Assembly: GCF_030272615.1 (NCBI RefSeq)
Contig: NC_081414.1
Location: forward strand, 1,135,001-1,199,000
DNA: 64,000 nt
Reading direction: 5' to 3'
Source of the DNA: Cryptomeria japonica
Taxonomy: Eukaryota > Streptophyta > Pinopsida > Cupressales > Cupressaceae
Shown here: positions 23,391-36,295 of the stretch, piece by piece
Numbering within the stretch: position 1 is the first letter of the stretch
Layout of the letters: every line of letters begins with the position of its first letter
Notes under the pieces: model-generated
Told to the model about the DNA's origin: nothing
Database searches by the model: none
Seen by the model: only the letters and a program-made list of their open reading frames with translations
Made by a program: the position numbers and the translations under genes

Positions 23391-24529
23391 CTATAAAAAT
23401 TTGACATAAATAACATACAAAATAAAATTATTACCATTCAAACTAGTGATCTTCTCTCTAACTTAGAGCTTTAATATCTACTCTACACATACATATATAA
23501 CTACTTCTGAACTTTTGTCAATTTTATTTCAAACAAAATCAGGATTACAATTTACGAGCTCAAACCAATATTTTATACCTTTTTTTCTTGATGTATTATG
23601 AAGTTTCCTATAAACATGAATCAATCATATGCTAGTGCTTTTCAGTCCAATCAAGTATAGTGTTTAAGATAAAGAGCATGAAGAAAATTTAGAACATAAT
23701 TAGCAACATGGGAAGAGATATGGCACATGCGAGACGAGATGTATGAGGGTTTTGATGGACTTTCCATCGATACAAGCCTTGGGCATTTCCAAGGAAAATT
23801 CTCTTAGACGTGTTGCTTTTAGCACGATCTTGAATATGGAAATGTGGCATTTGTCTCTCATTGAAGAGACGTTTGGGAAACAACCATAGAAAAGTTATGT
23901 AACGTCACTTTTCTAGATGATGATTGGGGGCCACTATCATGCAACTCAGAGTTTGCATGTTCTTAGTGGGGAAACAGCTACCGATGTGGGTCATTAGGAT
24001 GATGAAAAGTCTCCTCAAATTATTGTTGATGATCACTATCCCCACTTTTCACCAATGCTTTGGATCCAGGTGCTCGCATCCCCAGGAGCTAAACTGTCGA
24101 GGAATCCTGTTGGAGAAATACCTAATATAGGATGTTATTCATACTTTCTGCACTAAAACGAAATTTCCCATGACGAACTAGGTGTTGGAACGTCTTTTGT
24201 AATTGCTAATTGAAACCTTCAAGCGATCTTCAATGATGTAACGGAGATTGATAAAACTTAAAAGTATTAGTATCAACATTTTCAACACTCATCTTTCTTT
24301 TCTTGTTTTATTTCATTATCATGTTGAGCGAGCCAATTTACTGCGTCTCCATAGAAAGCAGCAATAAACATCCGATTTTATATTTTTGATCACTCAATTT
24401 ACTGCATCTTGATTGTCTATAGAAAGCGTCAAAAAACTACGGTTCATCACTTACAATCTTTCTCAACTTATATGATCCAGTCATAGTTGGGTGATTTTGT
24501 TTTTGGTGCGGACTGCAACTACAGAAAAA
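23391..24529. other. Stretch without recognised genes
   Basis: Short frames at 23689-23883 (-) and 23924-24130 (+) have no family motif or supporting context. Confidence 0.5.
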
Positions 24530-24930
24530 ATGCATATCCTTTCACTGGTGATCTCTAACTGGTGTTTCAAATCTATATAACGTTCCTTTTGGATGAGTTT
24601 GGTGAAGATATTGGCAATCTATATAACATCTGTATTCTCCCTTTGATGTAGGATAAAAATTATAGCTTCACTTACCCATCTTATTAAAATCTCAAATGAA
24701 ATGACGTTAGAATGAAAACTTGTTGCCACAACAACAATACATTCTATCTTATTTGAAAACAGTCATATTGCCTGGTTCTTACTACTCAAAGATACACCTC
24801 CAGATTCAAGTGAGAAAATAGAACCAGATATTCATAGATTTAGTGTAAACCATTGGTTCACATTTTTCAGTGGAAGAATAATTCATGCCAAAGTTTAGTA
24901 TACCACTCACTGTAACAATATTATAAATAA
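24530..24930 (-). pseudogene. Copia RNase H remnant
   Basis: On the minus strand, shifting frames give LNFGMNYSSTEKCEP, then SLESGGVSLSSKNQA, then IANIFTKLIQKERYIDLKHQLE. These match the copia order GTxxxGIxYS, YVFSLGGGAVSWSSKKQ and ADIFTKPLxxxxFxxLxxxLG in RNase H. Stops and frameshifts are frequent; the STAEAEY and CDN blocks are barely visible. The polypurine tract and LTR were not found downstream. Confidence 0.7.
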
Positions 24931-25020
24931 TTTTAGGAGTAGGAAGATAATATTTTATTATCCCAGCTATACTAGAAGCTAAATAGTCATCTAGAAGATG
25001 TACATTCTGACTGAATTAAT

Positions 25021-25420
25021 TTTTCTGCTGTGTAATTCCATACATTTCGTTTATCAATTTATTCTCAAATCTAACATTGATATTAGAACTTTGGCTGAAA
25101 GAAAATGACGAAGAAAAATGAATTTATGTGGTACAGTTTAATTTAGCACATTCTTTTTTGTTTTCAATAGTCATTATTTCTGTACAATTTCTAATTGATA
25201 TCAGAACTTTGATTAGAAGAAAATAATGAAGAAAAATGAATTTATATTGTGAGATTTTTAGACACTTTCTTATTTTGAATGTTCGTTCTTTTTCTAAATT
25301 TCTTATAGATATTAGAATTGTGCTTGAAAGAAAATGATGAAAATATATGAATGTATATCTGAAATTTTTAACAGATTTCTTTGTTATGTTGAATTTTCAT
25401 CATTTCTGTAAAATTATGAA
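25021..25420. repeat. Tandem repeat, about 111-118 bp unit
   Basis: Units start near 25076, 25194 and 25305 with TTGATATTAGAACTTTG-like sequence, followed by GAAAGAAAATGAYGAAGAAAAATGAAT and a TTCT-rich half. A partial copy of the second half precedes 25076. Confidence 0.75.
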
Positions 25421-27284
25421 AAAATATATTGCTAGCTGTACAAGTTCAAATTTATTCCGGTAGGGTGTTTTAAAAGAGATTGGCGTTCTGGTAAGTGACC
25501 CATGCAGCAGGTTAATCATCCTCTATTTGTTTAGTGTTTTAAATTTCTGTTTTTGTCCATTCAATGGTATTAAAATGATTTGAATTATGGATTTGGATGA
25601 CAACATCTGAGTGAGAACCTGCTGTATTGTGGATTTGATTACATGAACAAGGTAAACACATGAAATTTTGTCCTAGCTTTAAGTAAGCATAACTTTCTAT
25701 TCTGGACTCGAAATTACTAACCGTTTAACTCATTGGAAAGGTCTCCAAGAGCTTAAGACGAAAGAACGTGCTTACTGTAATGTTTTAAGGGACAGGCCAA
25801 AATTTCAAAGACTAAAAATGCCCGAAAAACCTTAAAAACACCAAAAACTAATATATAGAAAAACTAGACAAAAATAAGAAAATATTATTTTCAATATTTC
25901 AAATTTGTTTCTTGATCTAAAACCCTAACCTGTTTGTACTTCTGTCTTCAGCCTATCATTTTTGGTGTGATTTACTGCCTTTATTCTTACGCTTCCAGCT
26001 TACAAATGTATTTGTAACCCACACTTAGTTTCAACCAATTTCGTTGTCTAAATTAACGTACTCATATGAGATTTACGCTCGTATTCTCTATGTGCCTATT
26101 GTTAAACCATCTGTCTATTTGCAAAAATAGTGCCCTTTGCATTTAATGTATTGGAATCTCTGTTGTTAATCTAAAACGTGGGAACTTTGTTGTTGTTATC
26201 TATGACCCTGTTGTTATTCATATGCCATTTTTTTTATAAAAGAAAACCCTTACAGAGGATCTCTGTGCTTTGCATGCAACCTAGAGATACATAAAAAGAT
26301 ATAAAAATAATGGTAAATAGGGATCACCAACACCTCAGGGAGATGCGGAGCCGATGAAGAAAGTGAAGCTTTTGTGTGGAAAATTTGTAGGTAATAAAGC
26401 ACAAGAGCACCTTCATAATTCTGGCAACTTACAGGCTGCAATCCATGGTGTTCTAAGCTTGTCAATGCCTGGCTCAAACTTTTACTAACAAGGTCTTCAT
26501 CATTTCATTAATTTATTTCTTCATTTGAAACACATTTTGAAGGTTTACGATTCGTTCAATCGGAGAAATTTTGATTTAGGTTTTGAGGGAGAATAATCGA
26601 GTTCAATAGTTTTTTTGGGTTTGGGAATGGTTTTAATATAAAACCATAGTTAAGTATTTTTAAAATTTGGGGCAATTTTAATATAAAACCATAGTCAGGT
26701 GTTTCTAAAATTTGGGCCAATTTTAAGTATGTTCATAAAGTTGGGTGTTTTAATTTAAAGCTAAAAGTGTAAGTATGGTGTGAGGAAAAATCTACTTAAC
26801 AGGTCATGTTTATCAATGTTTTTTTAATATTAGGAGAGTATTAATATATTGTTCTTTTTATTTTTAAGATATAAATTTTTTTTAAATTCAATAATGTAAA
26901 AGTTTAAACAATCACAATGTTAAGATCTTTGAAATGTGTTCTGCAAGCAATGGGCAGGAGTTTTCTAATAGTGTAGTGTAGATGTAGGGAAAGGATGTGA
27001 GGGATGAGGATTCAATCGACTTTTTTTACAATGGAACCTTCTTACTTTTAGCTCAAATTGTGGACTAGTGTGCAAACTATCATTTCATGTCCCCTGAAAT
27101 CCAAGTGGAGGGAGGGCTCCAAGGTAAAGGTGGGTCTGTCCTTGGGATTTACCCTATGGCTAGAGAAAAGGTTGTCAATGTTGATAACAATATTTGTGGG
27201 TCCTCTCCATCTTCAATGGCTTCAGCTAGCAGCAATCCCTAGGGTTGTTGGAAAGACCTTTTTAATAGTGGTCAATTCATCCCC
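25421..27284. other. Stretch without recognised genes
   Basis: Apart from a 45-bp tandem repeat near 26631 nothing is identified. The minus frame at 26250-26477 has no motif. Confidence 0.5.
26631..26760. repeat. 45-bp tandem repeat
   Basis: TTTTAATATAAAACCATAGT at 26631 recurs at 26676, each followed by TAAAATTTGGGSCAA; a third decayed copy starts near 26721. Confidence 0.75.
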
Positions 27285-27905
27285 ATGAATGGTGCTATTA
27301 TTGAGAATTTCAATACATGCTTAAATATCAAAGACCCTTCCTTGAACAATTCTCTAGTTAAAATGGAGAACTCTTTGGTGGCAAGTTTTTGGGTAGGCGT
27401 CCAGAGATTGCTACAGTTTGTAAATGAGCAACTGCTAGGTGGCCAATTAAAGGTAGCTTATCTATCTTAGTTCTTTCGAAAGGTATTTTTTGTTTCTCTC
27501 TCTCTCTCTAGTAGGATTTCATTCATATACTTTCCTCTAGGCCCTTGTTCTTTGGGAAACAGCAGCTTCTCTACAAATGGTACCTTGGTTTTAACCCAAA
27601 TATTCATCTGGCGAGTGTCATCCTGACTTGGGTCCAGCTACCAAGTCTCCCTTTGGAATTTTGGGATGAAAAGATCATCCCAAGTATTGCCAACTCCTTT
27701 GGGCAATTTGTTTCTCTAGATGCCATCACTAAGAAAAGAGAATATTTGGTGCTTGTGAGGATTTCTGCTAGGATTGTGCCTAGGTCTTATTTACCTCAGT
27801 CTATATAGCTGAAATCTCACATGTGTTTGTGGACCAAGCCTATTGGAAAGTTTGTCATTGATGTCAAGAAGATATTCATTATCTTTGATGAATGAATGAG
27901 AATAA
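27285..27905 (+). pseudogene. LINE ORF1 remnant (DUF4283-like)
   Basis: The frame 27545-27808 reads FGKQQLLYKWYLGFNP, TWVQLPSLPLEFWDEKII, IANSFGQFVSLDAITKKREY and LVRISARI. This is the classic DUF4283 pattern (VWVxLPxLPLEFW, IGxxxGxFxxxDxxT, ARIxVE) of plant L1-type ORF1 RNA-binding proteins. The upstream part in other frames gives ENSLVAxF and a region like RPxxxxVxxWxxxxW, so at least one frameshift divides it. There are no catalytic motifs. It is the same family as the remnant at 14521-15560. Confidence 0.75.
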
Positions 27906-28559
27906 TAGATAATTGAATATCATCATTGATATCAAAAATAAGAAGATTACTATCATTGGTATCAAAGGGCAGATGATGTAGATAAATTTCACAAGGTGAT
28001 GGATATGCATGGTCAATTATGAGAGAAATATCTATTATATCGTAATAGTCAGTTATGAAGTTTTCATGACCTAATGTTGCCTGAACAATAAATTGGTGGC
28101 ACTCATATTGGAGACCAAATATATCCGATTTGAAGATTATATGTTGGCCAACCATCATAAACAGTGATTATATGAAGCTACAAAAAACTATAAAGAAGAA
28201 GAACTGCCTTTATAAGAAGCGACAATTCATTCATAATAATACGAGCAAATTATTTTCTAAAGAAAAGATTATGCAAATTTTAAAGAATATATTTATTTTA
28301 TAGAGTAGTGATGAGACCTAGGCATATGTCAAAAGATGCAACAATAAATAAGTTCAAGTGTAACAATGATATAGTAATGAGAAAAGATAATAACAATGAT
28401 TAAATAAGAAATAAAGGCCAAACTAAAAAACACATAAGACAAAATAGTGAGGCAGCAGTCAAAAACATTTTTTGAGCAACACATAAAGACAAAATGGTTA
28501 ATAAGACAAAAATAAAAAAGTGATAAAGTAGTTTTTATATAATAAAAATAAGCTTCTAA
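27906..28559. other. Stretch without recognised genes
   Basis: No supported feature. Minus-strand frames (27817-28158, 28329-28619) are low-complexity, hydrophobic or Ile-rich and show no family pattern. Confidence 0.5.
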
Positions 28560-28745
28560 AGTCATCTCAGAGTGTATCAAAAGAGAATGTCCAGAGGATA
28601 TAACAAAAAGGTTCAACACCGAGAATTTCAGGTTGGTGACTTAGTTCTAAGGGAAAATCTTAAAAATCAACAGTTTCGAGACAACAAAGGGAAGTTTGAA
28701 CCCAACTGGTTGGGTCCACTAATATCTTGTGGCAGAGATAACTAA
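28560..28745 (+). pseudogene. Ty3/gypsy integrase C-terminal fragment
   Basis: The frame reads YQKRMSRGYNKKVQHREF, QVGDLVLRENLKNQQ and GKFEPNWLGPLI, then stops at TAA (28743-28745). This is the chromatin-binding C-terminal (GPY/F-like) part of gypsy integrase, where YxxxVxxRxFxVGDLVL and GKFxPNWxGPxxV are diagnostic. Only about 60 codons survive. No catalytic core, chromodomain or LTR was found next to it. Confidence 0.82.
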
Positions 28746-29503
<758 letters not shown>

Positions 29504-29745
29504 ATGTGAAAATGGGAGTGTGTAGAGATGTATGTGTGAGTAAATAAAAGAATATATTTAAGGAAGTAGTGTGAGTACATAATAAAGAGAATGTATTTCA
29601 TATGTACCAAGAGTCTCATGTGTAAAGAAAAGAATATTTGATGAAGAAGATATAAGTGTGTGTGTTGTGTACAAATACCATCAAGAAAATACACCAAGAG
29701 AAAATATACATATATAAGAAGATCATGTTGGAGATTGTTGGAGTT

Positions 29746-30904
29746 TGTTGATAGCATGAGATTGTATGGCTTTCATTGATGTCAAACCTAATTATCCAAA
29801 TGGATGTTAGTCCGGATATGCTTTTGGTGTTGGTTGTGTCATCCTTTATTCAAGGTGGTTTGGAATTCTTTTGGTGCCCTTCGAATATGTTGCTAATTGT
29901 ATTGCAGTTTAGTGGATCATATTCTTTTGGTCTAGATATGTGTTGGAAGATGTGTTGAGATGGTAATTTAGATCTCACCATGGGGTGTGGAGATCCGCGT
30001 GAAGTATTTTGCATCAAAAGTGGTTATGTGGCTGACTGATTGATTATGTCTACACGTTACTTTTTGTAAAGCCTTTGGAGTATGTCTTAACGTGTGTGGA
30101 TTGTTAGATCAATCATGAAAGGATGTATTGTGATATGTTTTGATTCCCTCTTTCTCTTGAAGTGGACCGATCTAAAAATTTTAGGTCCGGGTGGCTATTT
30201 TTGTGTAATATTTCTTATTTCGTTAATTAGGATTTCAATATTGTATCTCATATTTAAGATGTGTGGATGGATGAATTGTGTGTGGATAAGAAGTGAATTA
30301 TGTGAGAAGTGTATGCAAACGATTTGCAAGCAGATTTGAGTTTATGATGATGTGAAAGTCAGTTTATGAAGAGCTTTGAAGGTGATATATTTTACAAGAT
30401 AATGTGTTATGACAGTGAAGATTATCATAGGTGTTTTCCATGACATGTTGGTAAATTGATCCAATTGTTCAAGGATAATTTCATGTTAAGGAGAATCCTT
30501 CTCAATTTCAATTCAGCTATTTCATCTGTTGTTGATTGACAGTGAGTCCTTTGGCAATAATGTGTATCTTATCTTGGACAAGTGATCTTCAGCTATGCAA
30601 GTGCTCTTTGTATCTTGCCTAAGGTTGTGTGTCTTAGTTTTGCAAGTTCTTCAGGTTTTGGCGCTCCTTGGCAGTAATCCTAAAATGTTGTAAACATTGT
30701 TATTTATACTATGAGTTTGATTCTCACCATGGTTTTTCCCTGTTTGGGTTTTCCACGTAAATCTGGTGTTCATGTGTTGATGGTTGGTGCTTATGTACTT
30801 ATGATTAATGAGTTAACTAATGCTAAGTAATTTTGTTTATTAATAATTTATTTTGAAGTTCTAGACTAATTCACCCCCCTCTCAGTCTTATCGGGTATTC
30901 AACA
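29746..30904 (+). repeat. 5' LTR of family A (LTR-A2)
   Basis: It starts TGTTGATAGC (an alternative TGTTGG start lies at 29728), contains GTTTTTCCCTG and GGGTTTTCCACGT near 30739-30763, ATTCACCCCCCTCTCAGT (30869-30886), and ends ATTCAACA at 30904, directly before a primer-binding site. It is homologous to 4360-8579 with the nested element removed. Confidence 0.75.
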
Positions 30905-30906
30905 AT

Positions 30907-30918
30907 TGGTATCAAATA
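30907..30918 (+). promoter_or_regulatory. Primer-binding site after LTR-A2
   Basis: TGGTATCAAATA: the first eight bases match the initiator-Met tRNA primer site TGGTATCAGAGC; the rest has diverged. It lies 2 bases after the LTR. Confidence 0.8.
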
Positions 30919-31020
30919 AAGGTTCCTCTTTGGAAACTTTAACTGCTTGAGGTAGATCTAGAGATGGTGTGGTAACTTCATGTTAAAGAACCAATGTTTG
31001 ATTAAACAAACTTTAACTAT

Positions 31021-31620
31021 TACTGGGTAGAGGCCATCAACTATGTGTGTTACATCCAGAACCGAGTTCCTCACAAAGTTGTGAAGGGGGTAACTCCTTT
31101 TCAAGCCTGGACCGGTCGGAAACCTACAATTAAGCACTTCAGAGTGTTTGGTTCTCTTGCATGGGCCCACATTCCAGTAGAGAAACGCAAGGCTATGGAT
31201 TCGCAGAGAAAGCCTTGCATATTTGTTGGGTATCTAGATGATGTCAAAGGGTGTAGACTTCTCCATGCCACTACCCATGAGTTGTCCATTGAGAGGAGTG
31301 TTCATTTTGAGGAGAGTTCTTTTAGTTCTTCTCATACCACTTCTCCATCCACTGTCACATTGGACACATTGCATTATGATGACAGTTCTTTAGAGGATCT
31401 TAATCCTCCTAATCTTGATGAGGAATCTTCTTCCTCCACTTCAGATGGTTACAGTGATGATGAGGATTCACACTCTTCTAATAGTCATCATTCATAGGTT
31501 GATGATTCTCCCCTAGGCTCTCCAGCCTTAGTGCCTCTTTGGGCTTGACAAACATTTGAGTTAGCAAGAGATTGGCTTGGTGATCCATCATATACTAGAA
31601 GAACAAAGTCACAATTTTAG
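31021..31620 (+). pseudogene. Copia integrase C-terminal part
   Basis: The frame starts WVEAINYVCYIQNRVPH, then TPFQAWTGRKPTIKHFRVFGSLAWAHIP and KPCIFVGYLDDVKGCRLL, the conserved region that follows the catalytic Glu in copia integrase. The catalytic core itself is missing. A Ser/Asp-rich acidic linker follows. TAG at 31495-31497, TGA at 31546-31548 and TAG at 31618-31620 interrupt the frame, each consistent with a C to T change. Confidence 0.88.
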
Positions 31621-33165
31621 CAGGCTCCACATCTCTTTATTGCTTCATCTTCTGATCCACAGTCTTTTCGAGAAGCTTCAAGTGTTCTCGAGTGGGATGC
31701 TGCAATGCAAGAAGAGTTTAATTCCTTGGAAAGGAATCACACATGGGATATAGTTCCTTTTCCTAATGGAAGGAGGATTTTTCGATGCAAGTGGATCTAT
31801 CAAACAAAATTTGTAGCAGATGGGTCAATTGATAAGTGTAAGGCTTGCTTTGTAGCAAAACGTTTTTCCCAAGTTTTGGGGTTGGTTACTCTAAGATTTT
31901 TGCTCCAGTTACTAAGATAATTCCATTCAACTTGCCCTTTCTATATCTACAACCCATCGCTAGTAAGTTCATCAGATGGATGTGAAGAGTGCATTTCTTC
32001 ATGGCGACCTTCAGGAGGAAATCTACATGGAGCATCCACAAGGGTTTGTTTAGGATCCTTCACTTGTGTGTCAACTTAGAAAGTCTCTCTATGACATTAA
32101 ATAGGCTCCTCGAGCTTGGTATGCCAAGATGGACTCATTCCTTTTGACAGTTGGTTTCACTCGGTGCCATTCTAATTCAAACGTATACATTCTGCTACAG
32201 GATGATACTCTCACATTTTTGGTTCTTTATTTTGATGACTTGTTGATCACAGGGAGTCACTCATCCACCATCAAGGTAGTGAAAATTGCTCTACATGTGA
32301 TAGATTCCTGGTGTCCAACTAGGGTCTTTTGCATTACTTCTTGGTGATTGAGATCACTCAGTCTTCTTCGGGTATCTTCATTGGACAACCCAAGTATGCA
32401 CTTGATATGCTCTCCAGATTTCACATGGTTGATTGTAAGCCTACACCTAATCCATTTTTATCAGGGATCAAACTTGAGGCTAAGTTCTCTTCACCCTTGG
32501 TTGATGGCACTTTATACTGACAACTTGTTGGGAGCCTCATCTACTTGACTCATATGAGACTCGATATTTCATATGCTATGGGCGTGGTCTCTAGATTCAT
32601 GCAAGAGCCACATGATTTGCATTGGAAAAATGCTAAGTGGATCCTCCATTGTATTCAAGGTACTCATAATTATGGAATTCAATATGCAGCAGGCATGGAT
32701 ATTGATTTGGTGAGATATAAAGATTCAGATTGGGCAAATGATTCTCAAGATCTCAAGTCCACTTCGAGTTATTGCTTCTCACTTGGTTCTGATCCAGTTT
32801 GTTGGTCGAGAAAGAAGCAGTCTGCAATTTCTCTCTCATCGATAGAGGCTGAGTATTGAGGGGCAGTCAATACCACCATTGAGGCTATTTGGATTCAAAA
32901 TATTCTCACTAAGTTTAGTATTCCCATCCGAAAGCCTGCCATCATCTTTTGTGATAATCAGAGTGCTAGATAGATCTTGAGAAATCCAATTCATCACCAA
33001 AGGATGAAACACATTGAGATACATATGCACTACATAAGGGAGCTGATTCGGGAAGGTATCATTGATCTTAAGTATTGTTCTAAATTGGAGCAGGCTGCAA
33101 ACATCTTCACCAAACCCTTCATCGAAAGCGAGTTCCTTCATTTGCAATCTTTTCTTGAGATGTGA
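31621..33165 (+). pseudogene. Copia reverse transcriptase and RNase H, decayed
   Basis: RT blocks: [53 protein letters not shown] and YFDDLLITGSH (a YFDD form of the YVDD catalytic box). RNase H blocks: DSDWANDSQDLKSTSSY, LSSIEAEY, FCDNQSA, HHQRMKHIEIHMHYIREL and QAANIFTKPF. Frames change near 31890 and 32330, and TAG or TGA stops fall at 32051, 32102, 32857 and 32971. It ends about 170 bases before the polypurine tract. Confidence 0.9.
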
Positions 33166-33340
33166 CAGGTATCTAATTCAAGAGGGGCTTCTTAGTCCTT
33201 CATTCTTTCTCTCTCTATTTAGGGGGGGCTATACCTCTTATGGGGGGACTTCTTCTTTTGGGTGGGATCTCTATGTACATGGGTACCTAGCATGGCCTCA
33301 TTTATCAGGACCCATATTTTCACCCACCTAAGCTACACTT

Positions 33341-33349
33341 AAAGGGGGG
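33341..33349 (+). promoter_or_regulatory. Polypurine tract of copia element 2
   Basis: AAAGGGGGG directly before the TGTTAG start of the LTR. Confidence 0.85.
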
Positions 33350-33453
33350 TGTTAGTGTAGGTTTTTTATTTTCCTTATGTTAGGGGGTATTTATTTTTCC
33401 TACACATATTATTAAGCTTTCTTAGGTTATTAGGAGTGGTTTATATGAGGACA
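33350..33453 (+). repeat. 3' LTR of copia element 2 (LTR-B), first part
   Basis: Starts TGTTAGTG after the polypurine tract and is interrupted by LTR-C at 33454, after GGACA. Confidence 0.8.
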
Positions 33454-34961
33454 CTATAGAACACAATATGTCACTGAGAGGGGGGTGAATCAGTGATTTC
33501 AATCAATTTCCAACTATGTGTGTGCAACTGGTAAAGCAATGAAGACACTAGTAATCAAACACACAAAGAATGCATCTCACAACATCGAATATACGAGGAA
33601 AACCCAAAGTGGGAAAAACCTCGGTGAGAAATTTTGTTGGAGTCTACTGCTCCAATCCAACCTCACAACAAAATGATAGTTATAATGTTTAGGACACCAA
33701 CCCAAGGAGCACCAACCCCTAATGATTTATGGGCACCAACCCAAAGGAGCACCAACCCCTACACCGAGCTCCAACTCGATGATACACAATGAAATAACTT
33801 ATTACAATGAAAGTACCTAGTTACAAATGAGTATTGCAATACCTATTCAATTTCTCTCTGTCGATTACAGCTCTTCTCTTTTTCATCAGTTCTTTTAGTA
33901 CCGATTATCAATTCACTCTCTCTGATCCCTTACCAATCAATCTCTACCTTTGTTGACTTCCTCTGATACTCACCCTACACTCTATCACTCTTGGATGCCT
34001 TCTTACCAGTTCTCCTCAGCTCTGTTATCTACCAATTAAACCTCTACTAAACCCCTTTACCAGTTACGACTCTTACTATCGGTTCTCCTTCAGCTACTTA
34101 GTTGCAATACTCTTCTTAGATTGATCTACACACTATTCGCTCAAGCACACTCTCTTCTCGCAACTGGCATCCCATTTTTTATCTTTGATCTGCATATTTA
34201 TTTATCTACTTTCTTGCCAAAACATAGATTCAAACTTTGGTGCACTTAGGTTTTCTCCACTGACCCAAATATTAGGTCATATCGAATCTCATCTCCAAGA
34301 TTGATAGCCTGCAACAATGACACGCCACACACCAAATCCTTCCTTCAAATGCACATTTTCTATATTTAGCAAACACAACTCTTCTTTCTGTCAATCACCA
34401 TTAATGTTCCAATAGTTTTCTTCTCCAGATTGATACAGAGATCAGATATCATGCATCGATCGGCACATAGGAGTCGTCCATCGATCTTTATTGAGCCGCA
34501 ACCTTCTCCAACTCACCCATGATTTTCACAATCTTAATTTAATGGCAACTGACTCTTCAATTGTCTCATTAAAGCGCACTTCAGCAACTGTTGTACGTTA
34601 TACACTTGGTTCCTATGTGGCATCTTTTGTTGGCATCCAACTCAGTTAAGTCTACTATGTCGGTTCAAGCTTGGTCATTGACCAAAAAACATCCTATCGA
34701 TATCTGCCTTATGCTACCAGTAATCTACTTGTTCATACATACTCACTGGTGGACCTATTTACCCGTTGGCACTGCACCTTCCTGCATACTGGTTGACATA
34801 ACCAGTCTATCTCTTTGATTTCTTATGTTTTCTTGCTAGTGAACATCCATACCTGTAACATCTCCTACTTACATCATGCATACACCTTGCATATCGGTAA
34901 CCATCCATACTGGTGACATGATATACTTATCGTTTGACATCAATGACAACACAATGCCAAT
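33454..34961 (-). mobile_element. Solo LTR (LTR-C), about 1.5 kb, nested in LTR-B
   Basis: GGACA flanks both sides (33449-33453 and 34962-34966). On the minus strand it has the shared LTR motifs: GTGTTGTCATTGATGTC near its start (34940-34956), a GTTTTTCCC block near 33615 and ATTCACCCCCCTCTCAGT near its end (33474-33491). The terminal dinucleotides are not TG/CA as read, so a base or two at each end may be mutated. There is no internal sequence. Confidence 0.78.
33691..33760 (-). repeat. 40-bp tandem duplication in LTR-C
   Basis: GCACCAACCCAAAGGAGCAC and the near-identical ACACCAACCCAAGGAGCAC, each followed by CAACCCCT, occur 40 bp apart. Confidence 0.85.
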
Positions 34962-35513
34962 GGACATGTGGTGAAATACTTCAGATACATGTGTAGCTAT
35001 CCACCTCACATGGGTAGTTGAGTTACACACCCTCTTTTATCTTGTTGTGCCACCTCTCATAACCACTCTTTTGTCATTTCCTAAGGGGTAGTTGGGTTTC
35101 TCACCCTATTTTGGCTTTATGTGCCACCTCTTATAACTCATTTTTTGTTTTCATGTAAGGAGGTTATGCCATATGTTTTGGGATTTACCAGGTAGGTAAA
35201 AAACTCCCACCTTTTATGGGGTAGTAGGTAAAACCTCCCACTTTTTATGGAGGTGGGAGTTAATGCACCTCTTGGTTGTATATGTAATTATTTTTTTATA
35301 TAATAAGCACTATACTCTCTCACCTTCACAAGTTCAGTGATATCTCGGTGAGATTCTTCTTCAAATTCTCTTTTGTCTCTATTTTTTCTCTCATATCAAA
35401 ATTATCTGCATTCAACTATTTTGATCTTCGTTCATTTGTTGCTTGGGGAGTTGCATGTGATCTACGACCAACATCAAATCCTGTCTCAGTTCTTGCTTCT
35501 CCAGAATCTAACA
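34962..35513 (+). repeat. 3' LTR of copia element 2 (LTR-B), second part
   Basis: Begins with the duplicated GGACA and includes a TATATAATAAGCAC box near 35297. It is proposed to end CTAACA at 35513, which mirrors the TGTTAG start. Without LTR-C the LTR would be about 651 bp. Confidence 0.6.
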
Positions 35514-36295
35514 TGAATTTTATCTTTCATGTAATGATCTGAAACTAGTTGTATAAGTTATTTATGTGAACCTACTTCCATTTGCAATTGGTCTCATCAA
35601 TTTTCATTCGGATTTGTAACAGTTATGCCATTTTTGGTACAGGTTGTCCTAAATGACTAATTTTTTCTATAAAAGTAAAGAAATAAATGTATGGTACGGA
35701 TTTGTATGGTAAAATAATGGCCTGAAACCAATGGGAAAAGGTGGAGAAATGGGTCTAGATTGATTTCCTTTTTATCTGATCCAATTTAATTAAGTTTTGA
35801 ATGAGTTATGACATTTTGGTGAGAGCAGATCTGTGATAAAACTAGGGTCTCCAACAAGCATTGAGAAAACTATATATTTGTATTGCATCATCACAAAAGG
35901 ATCGAACTTGGTGAGAGTATTCTTTACATTTGTGCACAAGGCTCCTACAAATTAATTTGTATTAATTGATCATTTGGGAAAGATATGGATGTTTTTGTGT
36001 GTCTTTTCATAGTAAATGTTGTCATGAGGGTTTAACAAAATAATACACTGTTGATCTATTTGATGTAATGATGACTTGTATGCCATCGAAATCCATAGTA
36101 AGAGGCCATGATCAGGCCAATATTGTATTTCCTTTCTGAAGTTTAACATGACATATGTGAAATAGACCAAAGAAGCAATGTATTCAAGTGGTATAATTGG
36201 AATGCACCTTGAATTTATTTAAGTATATCTTGTATGTTGATTGATGTTAGTCCTTCCTCTACATCAGTAGAACCATAAGAGATCTAGCTGGCAAG
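35514..36295. other. Stretch without recognised genes
   Basis: No family motif was seen. Frames are short and unsupported. Confidence 0.5.

Larger units (their letters stand above)
31021..33349 (+). mobile_element. Copia element 2, 3' half
   Basis: This segment carries the integrase C-terminus, RT, RNase H and polypurine tract. Its 3' LTR (33350 onward, TGTTAGTGTAGG) does not match the LTR at 29746-30904, so the 5' LTR and this pol belong to different families, and about 100 bases (30919-31020) hold the junction. All sense-strand stops traced here can be derived from CAG, CAA or CGA codons. Confidence 0.85.

Noticed and set aside
33672-33776. CRISPR-like direct repeats in LTR-C
   Set aside because: Only two copies, no spacer structure, plant nuclear context; a simple tandem duplication.
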